From Myxococcales bacterium (GTDB lineage: Bacteria > Myxococcota > Polyangia > Nannocystales > Nannocystaceae), in contig JAEUJW010000039.1 in NCBI GenBank assembly GCA_016793465.1, positions 310,001-374,000 of the forward strand: a DNA stretch of 64,000 nt, read 5' to 3'. The notes under the pieces are model-generated. The model saw nothing but the letters and a program-made list of their open reading frames with translations, did not search any database and was not told the origin of the DNA. Below, piece after piece: positions 48,754-58,800 of this stretch. A program made the translations under genes and the position numbers. The stretch's first letter is position 1. Each line of letters starts with the position of its first letter.

Positions 48754-51700
48754 TCAGGGAACGGGCACGCCGGCCGCCTTGCAGGCCGCCACGACCCGGC
48801 CGCGGTCCTGGGGCGCCAGGTGCTGGTGGGCCCACTTGGCCTTGCCGACGTTGCCGAGCTTGCACGCCGCGACCCCGGCGATCTGCAGCGAGGCCGCGGT
48901 CGGGGCCGCGTTGAAGCTCTGGACCGCCAGCCCGAGGGCCTGGAGGTGCTCGCCGCGGGCGGCCGACTGCTCGGCGCGCACGAGCAGGCCGGCCGCGAGC
49001 GTGGGATCGAGGCGCGGCGGCGCCGGCGGTGTGCGCGGCCCGGCGGGCGCGGGTGTGGACGGTGTGCCTGTCCCTGGGGACAGGTTTTTGGCGGGTTGCG
49101 CCGCTGGAGCTGTCCCCGAGGACACGTCGGCGGCGGGCGGCGGAGCGGGCGACGGGGCCGCCGGAGGCGGTGTCGCGGCTGTCCCGGAGGGCAGGTTGTC
49201 GGGCGCCGGCGCGGGTGCGGGCGCCTGCGCGGGCGCGCCGGCTGTCCCCGCGGGCAGGTTGTCGCTCGGGGGCGGCGAGGCGGGCGTCGGGGCCGGGTTC
49301 GCGGCTGTCCCTTCAGGCAGCTCGGCGCCGACGGTCGGCGACGACTTGCGCGCGAGCGGCTCGCTCGCGGGCTGCGGGCGCGGGGCGCGGCCTGTCCCTG
49401 AGGGCAGGTCCCGAGGCGCTGGGCGGGAGGTCGCGGCGCGGGTCGACGCGGGCGAATTCGCGGGGAGGGCGGGCGCGGGCGTCGCGGTGGTCGAGCCGCC
49501 GGGCGCTGCGGGCGTCGCGGCGGGGGCGGGCGCCATGGTGGGCGAGCCGTCGGGCGCCGCGGGCGTCGCGGCGGGTACGACGTTCGGGGGGCTCGCGGGG
49601 GGCGGGAGCGCGGACGGGTGGGGGCCCGCGGGGGAGACCACGCCGGGGGCGGGGGCGGTCGTCGCCGGACCCTCGCCGGCGGCTGTCGCCGGGCTGTCTG
49701 CGGGCGCAGCTGTCCCATCGGCCAGGTCGAGAGGGGCGGCCGCGGGAGCCCCGGCAGCTGTCCCGAGGGACAGATCGACGGCGGGCGGATCCATGGCTGT
49801 CCCGGGGGACAGATCGATGGCGCGCTGGTCGGCAGCTGTCCCGGGGGACAGGTCAGCGGCGCGCGGGTTGACGGCGGTCCCGGGGGGCAGGTCAGCGGCG
49901 CGCGCCTCACCGGCGGTCGCGCGAGCGCCGGTCGCGTCGACACGCCTCGCGTCGGCCACGCGTTCCCCGACGGGCGCCGACAGACGCATGACCGCGGCCC
50001 CGGCCGCCACGAATAGGACGAGGCCGGCGGCCCACGGCACCCACGCGCGTCGCGCGGGCGGCTCGGGCGGACGCGGCCAGGCGGAGGACCGCTCCGCCGG
50101 GGTGGCGAGGTGGGCGGTGCTCTCGCCGGCGGGCGTGTCGGAGCTGCGGGCGCTCGGGCTCGGGTCGCGCGGCGCCAGGGGGGTGCGCGTGAGCGTCGGG
50201 GTGCTGTCGGCCGTGAACGCGGCGTCGGTGAGCGCCGCGGCGTCGGTCGTCGCCGGGGGACCGGCGGGGACGACGGCCGTCGTCGCTTCGCCGTCGTCGA
50301 GGACGGCCGACTTCGGCGCGTCGCCGTCGCTGAAGTGGGCGACGGGCGGCACGCGCAGGGCGATCAGCGTGGCCCGGCGCTCGTTCCCCGTTGCGAGCGC
50401 CGGTGCGGCCAGCCTGGCGCCCGCGGTCGACTCCGAGGCGCTCGTGAGCCTGGCGCTCGCGGCGGAGGCAGACTCGTGCGCGGGTTCCGGGGAGGCGCTC
50501 GTGAGCCTGGCGCTCGACGAAGAGGCCGACTCGTGCGTGGACGCGGACTCGTTCGTGAGCCTGGCGCTTGAAGAGGACGCGCTCGTGAGCCGGGCGCTCG
50601 AAGCGGAGGCCGCGTCGGGGCCGGGTTCCGGGGGCGCGCTCGTGAGGCGCGAAGAGGAGGCCGCGTCGGGGCCGGGTTCCGGGTGCGCGCTCGTGAGGCG
50701 GGGGCTCGAAGCGGCGGCCGATTCGTGCCTGTGTTCCGGAGAGGACGCGCTCGTGAGCCTGGCGCTCGAAGAGGAGGCCGCGTCGATCGTGCTCCCCGGC
50801 GACGGCATGTTGCTCGCGCTCGACGAGGCGGTCGGCGCGGGCCTGGCCTCGGACGCGGGAGTGAGCGCGGCGGTCGACGCGGAGGCCCACGCGCGTCCGC
50901 CCGACGTCGACGTCGACGCGTGCTCGCTGGATGTGGACGCCGACGCGAGCCGCGCGCTCGACGAGGACGCGAGCCTGGCCGCGGACGCTGACGCGTGCGC
51001 GTCCGTGGTCGTCGGGTCGATCCGCCCCGCGGTGGTCGACTCGAGCGGCTCGAGGTCGTCCGGTCCGAGCATCATCGCCGACGACGACGCGGACGGCGGG
51101 GGCGGGCGCTTGACCAGCGGCGGCAGGACGAGGGCCACGTGGCTGTCGGCCAGCAGGTCCTCGGGTCCGAGCTGCATGGTCGGCTCGCTCGGCGCCTCGG
51201 CGCGGACCAGCGTCATCGGCAGGATCAGCGTGTCGGCCTGCGACGGCTCGCTCGGCGGCCGCGGCGGGCGGCGCGTGCGGGCGGACGTCGCGGAGCGCAG
51301 CAGCCGCTCGGACAGGAACACGCCGCTGTCGCCGGCGATGCCGCTGCGCTGGCCGCCGGCGACCGCCGAGACGGCCTCCTCCGCGGCGGCGAGGATCTCC
51401 TCCCAGGCCATCTCGCTGGCCGAGCTCTCGGGGTCGGGCGCGTGTGCGTGCCCGCGTTCGGCGCTGACGTCACGGTCGGCCTCGACGCTGTCGCCGGCCA
51501 TGAACGCGTTCTGCAGCGGCGGGAACGTGCGCGGGCGGACCGCGGGGCTCGGGGCGCTCATCGACGCCGACGGGTCGATGCGCATCGACGCCGACGAGGT
51601 CGACGGCGTCAGCGGCTCGCCGTCGACGACCTCGAGCATGCCGCTCGCGTCGCACGGCCCGAAGTCGATGGCCGCGAGCGCGTTGGCCATGGCCCGCATG

Positions 51701-52581
51701 GTCGGCCAGCGATCCTCGGGCGCCTTGGCGAGGGCGCGCTGGACGATCGCGAGCACCGCGGGCGGGACCACGGCGCGCAGGTGGAGCGGCAGCGACGGCG
51801 GCGGCTCGAGCAGGTGGCGGGCCAGGATCACCGCCGGCACCGCGTCGGCGAACGGCACCTGGCCGGTGAGCAGCTCGTACATGATGATGCCGAGCGAGTA
51901 GACGTCGGTGCGGGCGTCGACGGCGGTGCGGGTGATCTGCTCGGGCGCGGCGTAGCGGATCATCTCGGGCGACAGCGCCGGGTCGAGATGCAGGCCGGGG
52001 CTCAGGATCTTCAGCGTGCTCTGCTGCGTCTTGTCGCGGACGGGGAACAGGTGGCGGGTCTGGAGGTCGAGGCGGACGACCCCGTGCTCGTGCGACAGGT
52101 GCAGGATCTGGCAGGCGCGCACCATCAACGGGCGCAGCGTCGGCCAGGGCAGGGGGCCCTCGCGGCCGAGCTGCTCGGCGAGGCTCTCGCCGGCGATGAA
52201 GTCGGTGACGACGAACACCTGTCCGCCGTCGGTGCGCCCGAGGTCGACGACGTCGACGATGTCGCTCAGCACCCGCGCGTCGTCGCGGACCATGCGGGTG
52301 CCGGCGTGGAGGCGCTGCTGCAGGCGGTCGAGCACGACCTGGTCGCGCGAGAGGATCGGCGTGAGCAGGCGGAGCGCGACCGGGCGGGCCAGCGCGAGGT
52401 CCTCGGCGCGGTAGACCGCGCCGCTGCTGCTGGTGTGGATCCGCGCGACGAGGCGAAAGCGGTTGGCGATGATCTCGCCCGCCCGCGAGTCCGGTCCGGC
52501 GCTCGCGCTCGCGGACGGTTCGCCCTCCGACGCGGTGGCAGGTGGCCCTTCGTGGCTGTCTTCGGGGGCGCGCGCTCGCAT
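48754..52581 (-). CDS. Ser/Thr pseudokinase with repeat-rich linkers and membrane helix
   Basis: The 1275-residue protein has a kinase-fold N-terminal domain (about 35-310) in which every catalytic motif is lost. The glycine loop reads IHTSSSGAVYRAE, the VAVK lysine is Arg (VALRLL), HRDLKPxN reads VRLDLQTRH and DFG reads SPG. Fold residues such as APEQ, DVYSLGIIMYELLTG and the C-lobe are kept. A ~460-residue Ser/Ala linker with SSSARLTSASPEP-type repeats follows, then a membrane helix (WVPWAAGLVLFVAAGAAVM), a Pro/Ala region with eleven (L)-S/P-x-G-T-A peptides, and a TPR-like tail (LLVRAEQSAARGEHLQALGLAVQSFNAAP). It probably acts as a signalling scaffold. TATCCT ends 9 nt before the ATG. Confidence 0.85.
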   Translation of the reverse strand: MRARAPEDSHEGPPATASEGEPSASASAGPDSRAGEIIANRFRLVARIHTSSSGAVYRAEDLALARPVALRLLTPILSRDQVVLDRLQQRLHAGTRMVRDDARVLSDIVDVVDLGRTDGGQVFVVTDFIAGESLAEQLGREGPLPWPTLRPLMVRACQILHLSHEHGVVRLDLQTRHLFPVRDKTQQSTLKILSPGLHLDPALSPEMIRYAAPEQITRTAVDARTDVYSLGIIMYELLTGQVPFADAVPAVILARHLLEPPPSLPLHLRAVVPPAVLAIVQRALAKAPEDRWPTMRAMANALAAIDFGPCDASGMLEVVDGEPLTPSTSSASMRIDPSASMSAPSPAVRPRTFPPLQNAFMAGDSVEADRDVSAERGHAHAPDPESSASEMAWEEILAAAEEAVSAVAGGQRSGIAGDSGVFLSERLLRSATSARTRRPPRPPSEPSQADTLILPMTLVRAEAPSEPTMQLGPEDLLADSHVALVLPPLVKRPPPPSASSSAMMLGPDDLEPLESTTAGRIDPTTTDAHASASAARLASSSSARLASASTSSEHASTSTSGGRAWASASTAALTPASEARPAPTASSSASNMPSPGSTIDAASSSSARLTSASSPEHRHESAAASSPRLTSAHPEPGPDAASSSRLTSAPPEPGPDAASASSARLTSASSSSARLTNESASTHESASSSSARLTSASPEPAHESASAASARLTSASESTAGARLAAPALATGNERRATLIALRVPPVAHFSDGDAPKSAVLDDGEATTAVVPAGPPATTDAAALTDAAFTADSTPTLTRTPLAPRDPSPSARSSDTPAGESTAHLATPAERSSAWPRPPEPPARRAWVPWAAGLVLFVAAGAAVMRLSAPVGERVADARRVDATGARATAGEARAADLPPGTAVNPRAADLSPGTAADQRAIDLSPGTAMDPPAVDLSLGTAAGAPAAAPLDLADGTAAPADSPATAAGEGPATTAPAPGVVSPAGPHPSALPPPASPPNVVPAATPAAPDGSPTMAPAPAATPAAPGGSTTATPAPALPANSPASTRAATSRPAPRDLPSGTGRAPRPQPASEPLARKSSPTVGAELPEGTAANPAPTPASPPPSDNLPAGTAGAPAQAPAPAPAPDNLPSGTAATPPPAAPSPAPPPAADVSSGTAPAAQPAKNLSPGTGTPSTPAPAGPRTPPAPPRLDPTLAAGLLVRAEQSAARGEHLQALGLAVQSFNAAPTAASLQIAGVAACKLGNVGKAKWAHQHLAPQDRGRVVAACKAAGVPVP
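49077..49895. repeat. Cluster of eleven palindrome copies in the pseudokinase gene
   Basis: Copies begin at 49077, 49110, 49179, 49242, 49305, 49391, 49710, 49758, 49797, 49836 and about 49876. Typical forms are CTGTCC-CGAG-GGACAG, CTGTCC-CGGG-GGACAG and CCTGTCC-CTGG-GGACAGG. Loops vary while stems are kept. All are read in one frame and encode L-S/P-x-G-T-(A/G), with Thr as ACA each time apart from the variants. Confidence 0.9.
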
Positions 52582-52825
52582 GGTCCGGCCAGGATAGCGG
52601 AGCCCGGGGGGGCCGCCGAGCGTGTTCGTCCGTGCGTGCCTGGCGTCACTGGTTGCATCGGCAAGATCCCTGGGGGCCTGCGACGGCAGGTCTTCCCGGG
52701 CCTTCCGGCCGCGGTCCCCGGTTCACCGGCGCCGTGTCCGCGGGCACGGCGCGTCCGGGCCACGATCCGTCCGAAGCGGGCCGCACATCGGGCATACTGG
52801 GCCCCTCTCACCCGAAGGACGGCGA

Positions 52826-55800
52826 GTGCCCCAGCGCGACGATCAGGGACCGAAGCCAGCACCTCCCCAGCCCGCTTCCGGCGACGACTTTCCAGGCGAC
52901 GCCGGCGACCTGTTCGACGCCATCATCGTCGACGAACCGCCGCGCCCCGTGTACGTGCCGACCGTGCCGCGCACCGATGCGCCGCCGGTCGTCGCCGCCG
53001 GCTCCGGTCTGGTCCTGCCGCCGCAGCCGACCACGCCCGACATCGACATCGACACCGACGACCTCGGCGCGCCGCCGCCGGCCTCGAGCCCGCCCGCGCC
53101 CGCCGCGGCGCCCGTGAGCCCGGCGTCCGCCGCGCCCGCGCCCGCCGGATCGCCGGCCAAGCCGCGCTTCACGCCCGCCGGATCGCCCGGGGGCTCGGCG
53201 CCGGCGCCCGCGTTCGGCGCGCCCGGCAAGCCCGCCGCCAAGCCCTCGCTGTCGGCCGCCTCGCTGCTCAACCGCGGCGAAGAGCAGGGCGGCAGCGGAC
53301 TGCCGGGCGCCATGCCCTCGCGCAACCCGCCGCCCGCGCACAAGACCATCGAGCTCGACGCCGAGATGCTCAGCGTCCGCAACGTCGTCCCTCCGAAGCC
53401 GCCGCCGCCGCCGTCGGGCGGTGAGGGTCGGGTCGCCGAGCCCGTCGCGCGGCCCGCGACCCAGCCGAGCCCCGCCGCCGACTCGGGCGCGCGGCCGGTC
53501 GCGCCTCCGGCCGCCGCGGAGCCTCCGGCTTCTTCTTCACCGGGATCGGCGTCGGCGTCCTCGTCGGGCCTGCGGCCCAGCGCCGACGCGCTCGGCCGCG
53601 CTCCGACGCTGCCGGACACCACGATGAAGCCGAGCCCCGCCGCCGCCCCGCCCGCCAGCGACTCGGGCTCGCGGCTCAGCTTCGGCGAGCCGTCGCCCGC
53701 GCCGCGCCCGCAGGGCTTCGCGCCCCCGGGATCCGCCGCGCAGGCGGCGGGCACCATGCGCACGCAGCTGGTCGGCCGGGTCCCGCCCGGCGCGCCGCCG
53801 CGGCCGGTGTCACCTGTCTCCGGGGACAAGTCCCCCCAGCCAGGTCCCGGAGGACCTGTCCCCGAGGCCAGCAGCGGCCCGCGCCCGCGCTCGACGCCGG
53901 CGCTCGGCGTGCCGCAGCAGGGCCAGCCGGCCCGCGCGGCCGCCTCGGGCCCGATCACGCGGCACATGAGCAACCCGCTGCTCACCGCCGAGAACCCGTT
54001 CATCCGCTACGCGCAGACCCAGATCCAGGCCTGGGAGATGGAGCTGGCGACCCAGCCCGACCTGTTCCGCGCGGCCCGCCTCAACTACGAGATCGCCCGC
54101 CTCCACGAGTACCCGCTCGGCGACCTCAACCAGGCCAGCACGTTCTACCTGCGGGCCCACGGGCTCGCGCCCGAGTACCTGCCGATCCTCCGCGGCGCGC
54201 GGCGGGTCCTGCTGGCCCAGAAGAACTACACGCGGGCGCTGCCGCTGTTCGACGCCGAGGTGCGGCTGACCGCCGATCCGCGGCGCAAGGCGGCGCTCTA
54301 CTACGCCAAGGGCAGCGTGCTGGCCGACGTGCTGCGCAACGAGCCGGAGGCGCGGGTCGCCTACGCGGCCGCGCGGGAGCTCGACCCCGGCAACGTCTCG
54401 ATCCTGAAGGCGCTCGAGCAGATCGACGCGCGCACCGCCGCGTGGGACTCGCTCGAGCGGGACTACGCGCAGATCGCCAGCGCCGTCGAGAAGGACCCGC
54501 GCTACCGCTCGGCGCTGGTGGTCCGCCGCGCCCACCTGTTCGAGGTGCGGCAGAAGAACCCGGGCGCCGCGGTCGAGCTGCTCGAGACGGCCCTCGACCT
54601 CGACCCGACCGCGCCCGGGGCGTTCGCCGCGCTGAAGCGCATGCACCACGCGCAGGGCCGCTGGCGCGAGCTCATCGGCGTGCTCGAGCGCGAGGCCGGG
54701 CTCATCAGCGATCCGGACCTGAAGGCGATGGCCTACTACCGCATCGCCCGCATGCACTCGGAGCGGCTCGGCAACCGCGACAAGGCGATCCTCGCGCTCG
54801 AGCGCTCGGTCGCCGAGAACCCGCGCTACCGCCTCGTCGTCGAGGAGCTGATCCGGCTGTACGGCGCCGCCGACCGCCACGACGCCCAGGTGAAGATGCT
54901 CGAGCTGCTGGCCGCGCAGGTCGAGGCCGCGCCCGAGCGCATCTCGATCCTCTACCAGATCGGCGAGCTGCAGGAGCAGCGCCTGTACAACGAGGACGAG
55001 GCGATCCGCTGGTACGAGGGCGCGCTGGCCATCGAGCCGACCTTCCGCCCGAGCCTGCGCGCGCTGTCGAAGCTGTACACCCGGCGCAAGCTGTGGGAGC
55101 CGCTGATCCACATGCTCAGCAACGAGGCCGACGCCGCCGAGGACGGCGCGCGCGCGGCCGCGGCCCACGCCCGCATGGCCGAGGTGTTCGAGGTCCACCT
55201 CGAGCAGCCGGAGCAGGCCATCGATCACCACGCGCGCGCGCTGGCCCTGCACCCCGGCCTGCCGACGTCGTTCAAGGCCCTGACCCGCCTCTACGGCGAC
55301 GCCGGCCGCTACCACGAGCTCATCGAGCTGCTCGAGCGCGGCATCGACGAGGCCGCCGAAGAGGACCGCCGCATCGCCTATCTGTTCCGCATCGCCGACC
55401 TCTACTGCGACTACCTGCGCGAGCCGGTGCAGGCGGCCCACGCGTTCCGCCGCGTCCTCAAGATCGACCCCGACCACCTCGGAGCGATCCACGCGCTGCA
55501 GCGCTGCTGCGAGCTCGCCGGGCGCTTCAAGGAGCTCGTCGACGCCCTCGAGATCGAGGCCAGCAAGACGCTCGACAAGCCGCGGATCGTCGCGCTCATG
55601 TACCGCGCCGCCGAGATCCTCGACGACAAGCTCGAGGACCGCGAGGCCGCGCTCGCCCGCTACCGCCGGGCCCTCGAGCTCGACCCCAAGTACGCGCCGG
55701 CGCTCGCGGGCCTCGGCCGCCTGTATTATCGGACAGGTCGCTGGGACGACCTGCTCTCGGTCTACGAGCGCGAGCTGGCGATCACCCCGCCGGGCCGGGC

Positions 55801-58800
55801 CGCGGTGGCCCTGCTCCACACCATGGGCAACCTCGCCGAGGACAAGGTCGGCGACGACTCCAAGGCGATCGACTGCTACCGCCGCGCCATCGCCATCGAC
55901 CCCAAGCACGGGCCCTCGCTGCACGCGCTCGAGCGCCTGCTCGGCGAGCGCAAGGCGTTCGCCGAGATGGTCGACGTCCTCGAGCTCGAGCTGAAGGGCC
56001 TCGGCGACGCCAAGGCCCGCGCGCTGGTCGCGTACCGCATCGGCCGGGCCTACGAGGAGCACCTCGGCGACCTCGCCAAGGCCGTGGTCGCGTACCACAA
56101 GGCGACCGAGGCGGTGCCCGACTACCGCCCCGCGCTCGACGGCCTCTCGCGCGTGCGCGTGGCCCAGGAGGCGTGGCACGGCGTCGTCGAGGACCTGGCC
56201 CAGGAGGCCGCGACGTCGAAGGAGCCGGCGCTGGCGACCTCGGCCCTGCTGCGGGCCGGCGAGATCTTCAGCGAGCAGCTCGCCCAGCCCGAGCGGGCCA
56301 TCGCCGCGTTCGAACGCGTGCTCGAGCGCGACCCGAGCAGCCTCTCGGCGCTGCTCGCCCTCGAGCCGCTGTACCGCCAGCAGGGCCTGTGGAAGTCGCT
56401 CGTCGACCTCTACCTGCGCCAGAGCAAGGCGCTCGCCGACGACGGCGCCCGCGTGGCCGCGCTCCGCGAGGTCGCCCACCTCTACGAGAACCAGGCCATG
56501 GGCGACGCGGACCAGCTGCGGGCCGCCTACACCGCGATCCTCCAGCGCCTGCCGAGCGACCCGGTCGCCCTCGCGGCGCTCGAGCGCATCGCCCTGATCG
56601 CGCGCGACGATCAGCTGCTGACCCGCGTCGACGCCCAGCTCGCCAGCGGCGACGACGACGCGGCCCTGCTCGGCGCCTATTACACGCGCCTCGGCGAGAC
56701 GCTCGAGCGCGCCGGCACCATGGCCTCGGCCCTGAAGGCCTACGAGATGGGCCTCGCCCACGACGCCGACAGCCTCGGCGCGATGTACGGCCTGGTCCGC
56801 GTGGCCACCGCGCTCGACGACCCGCGGGCGCTGGTCGCCGCCAAGTCGCGCCTCGCGCTCGCCGAGCGCGGCGGGGAGACGGCCGCCAACCTGCTGGTCG
56901 AGACGGCCAAGACCCGCCTGCAGCGCCTCGACGACGCCGAGGGCGCGACCCGCGACCTCGAGGGCGCGCTCGAGCGGTACCCCGATCACGTCGAGGCCGC
57001 CGACATGCTCTACAAGATCCTGCTGATGCTCGACCACGGCACGCGCCTGGTCGAGAAGCTATCGCAGGCGGCCGAGTCGGCCCGCAGCACCGAGCGCTCG
57101 GGCGCGCTGTGGCTGCGCATCGCCGAGCTGTACGCCGACGAATTGGGCAACCTCGCCGGCGGCATCAGCGTGCTGCGCCGCGTCCTGCGCGACCGCCCGC
57201 AGCACGTGCCGATGCTCATGTTGCTGGCCGACCTCTACAACCGCAACCAGCAGTGGGGCGACGCCGCCGAGACCTACGGCGAGGTCGTGCGCATCTCGAG
57301 CTCGCAGGACGCGCTGTTCGCCGCCAACGGTCAGCTCGCGGCCATCCTCGCCGACCACCTCGGCGACCTCGCGCGCGCGCGCAGCTACCTCGAGGCCGCG
57401 CTGCAGCTGCGGCCCGACGATCGGGCCACGCTGCTGAAGCTGACCGACATCCAGGCCCGCCTCGGCGACGGCGCCGCCGCGGCCGAGACGGCGCGCCGCC
57501 TGCTGCGCGCGTCGACCACCGCCGACGAGCGCGTGGCCTCGATCATCCACCTCGCGACCATCGAGCAGAACATGGGCCGGCGCCAGCAGGCGCTCGAGGC
57601 CCTGCTCAACGCGGTCGTGCTCGAGGGCCCCGACGGCAAGGCCGCGCACAAGTACAAGTCGATGCTGGCCGACGGCGACGACTGGGAGCCCTACGAGAAC
57701 GCGATGCTGAAGCACCTTCAGACCGCCGCGGGCGACGACGCCAGGCTGTGCCGGGCCTACCTCGAGATCGCCGAGGTCCAGGGCGGGCCGCTGGGTCAGA
57801 CCCAGCGGGCCCTGCGGACGCTCGAGATGGGCATCTCGGAGGTCAAGAACGACGTCCCGCTGCGCGTCGAGTACGGCGCCCGCCTGCGGGCCGACGGCCG
57901 CGTCGCCGAGGCGATCGCCGCCTACCGCCAGCTCGTCGGGCTCTACCCGGCCCACGCCGAGGGCTGGCGCGGCCTGGTCTCGTGCTACGTCGATCGCAAC
58001 CGCATGCCCGAGGCCGGCCTCGCGCTCGCGCCGCTGTGCGTGCTCGGAGCGGCCAGCGAGTCCGACATGCGCGCGCTGACCAAGATGACGCCGAAGCCCG
58101 CGTCGGCGGCGCCGAACTCGTTCAACCCCGACATGTTGAAGGCGGCGTGCGACCGCAACCACCAGGCCGCGGTCGCCGAGAAGCTGCTGTTCGCCATCAA
58201 CCCGAGCCTCAGCAAGCTCTACCTCGGCGACCTCCAGCGCTTCGGCGTCAACCCGAAGGAGAAGATCACGGCCCGCTCCGGCAACCCACTGCGCACGTTC
58301 GTCGACAAGATCGCCGCGATCTACGGCATCCCCGACTACGACCTCTACGTGTTCCGCGGGGCCGGCACCGTCTGCAGCCTCGAGTTCGGCGCGCTGCCGG
58401 TGCTGCTGGTGCCGGCGACCGTGCTGCGCCTGCCGGAGCCGCAGCAGGCGTTCGTCATCGCCCGCGCGCTGGCCACCGTGCAGCGCGGCCTGCAGGCCCT
58501 CAGCCGCTTCAAGGCCTCCGAGCTCATGCTGATCCTCGCCGCCGCGGCCCGCACCTCGGCGCCGAACTACGGCAGCAACCTCGCCGACGGCGCCGCGCTC
58601 GACGACCTCCAGCGCCGCATCGTCAAGGCGATGGCCCGCAAGGACCGCCAGCTGCTCAACGACGCCTCCGCCGAGTACGCGCAGTCGGCCCCGGTCGACT
58701 TCAACGCGTGGTACGCCGACAACCGCATCTCGGCGACCCGCGCTGCCGCCCTGATCGCCGCCGACCTGCCGTCCTGCGTGGCCGTTCTGCGCCAGGAGGA

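Noticed and set aside
49077..49099. Palindrome followed by TTTTT, looking like an intrinsic terminator on the plus strand
   Set aside because: It lies inside the pseudokinase coding region on the opposite strand, and no plus-strand gene ends there. The T-run encodes a Lys codon region on the other strand.
55719..55738. CCTGTATTATCGGACAGG in the TPR gene as a palindrome copy
   Set aside because: It encodes the ordinary TPR sequence LYYRTGRW and its arms pair over only five bases, so chance is the simpler explanation.
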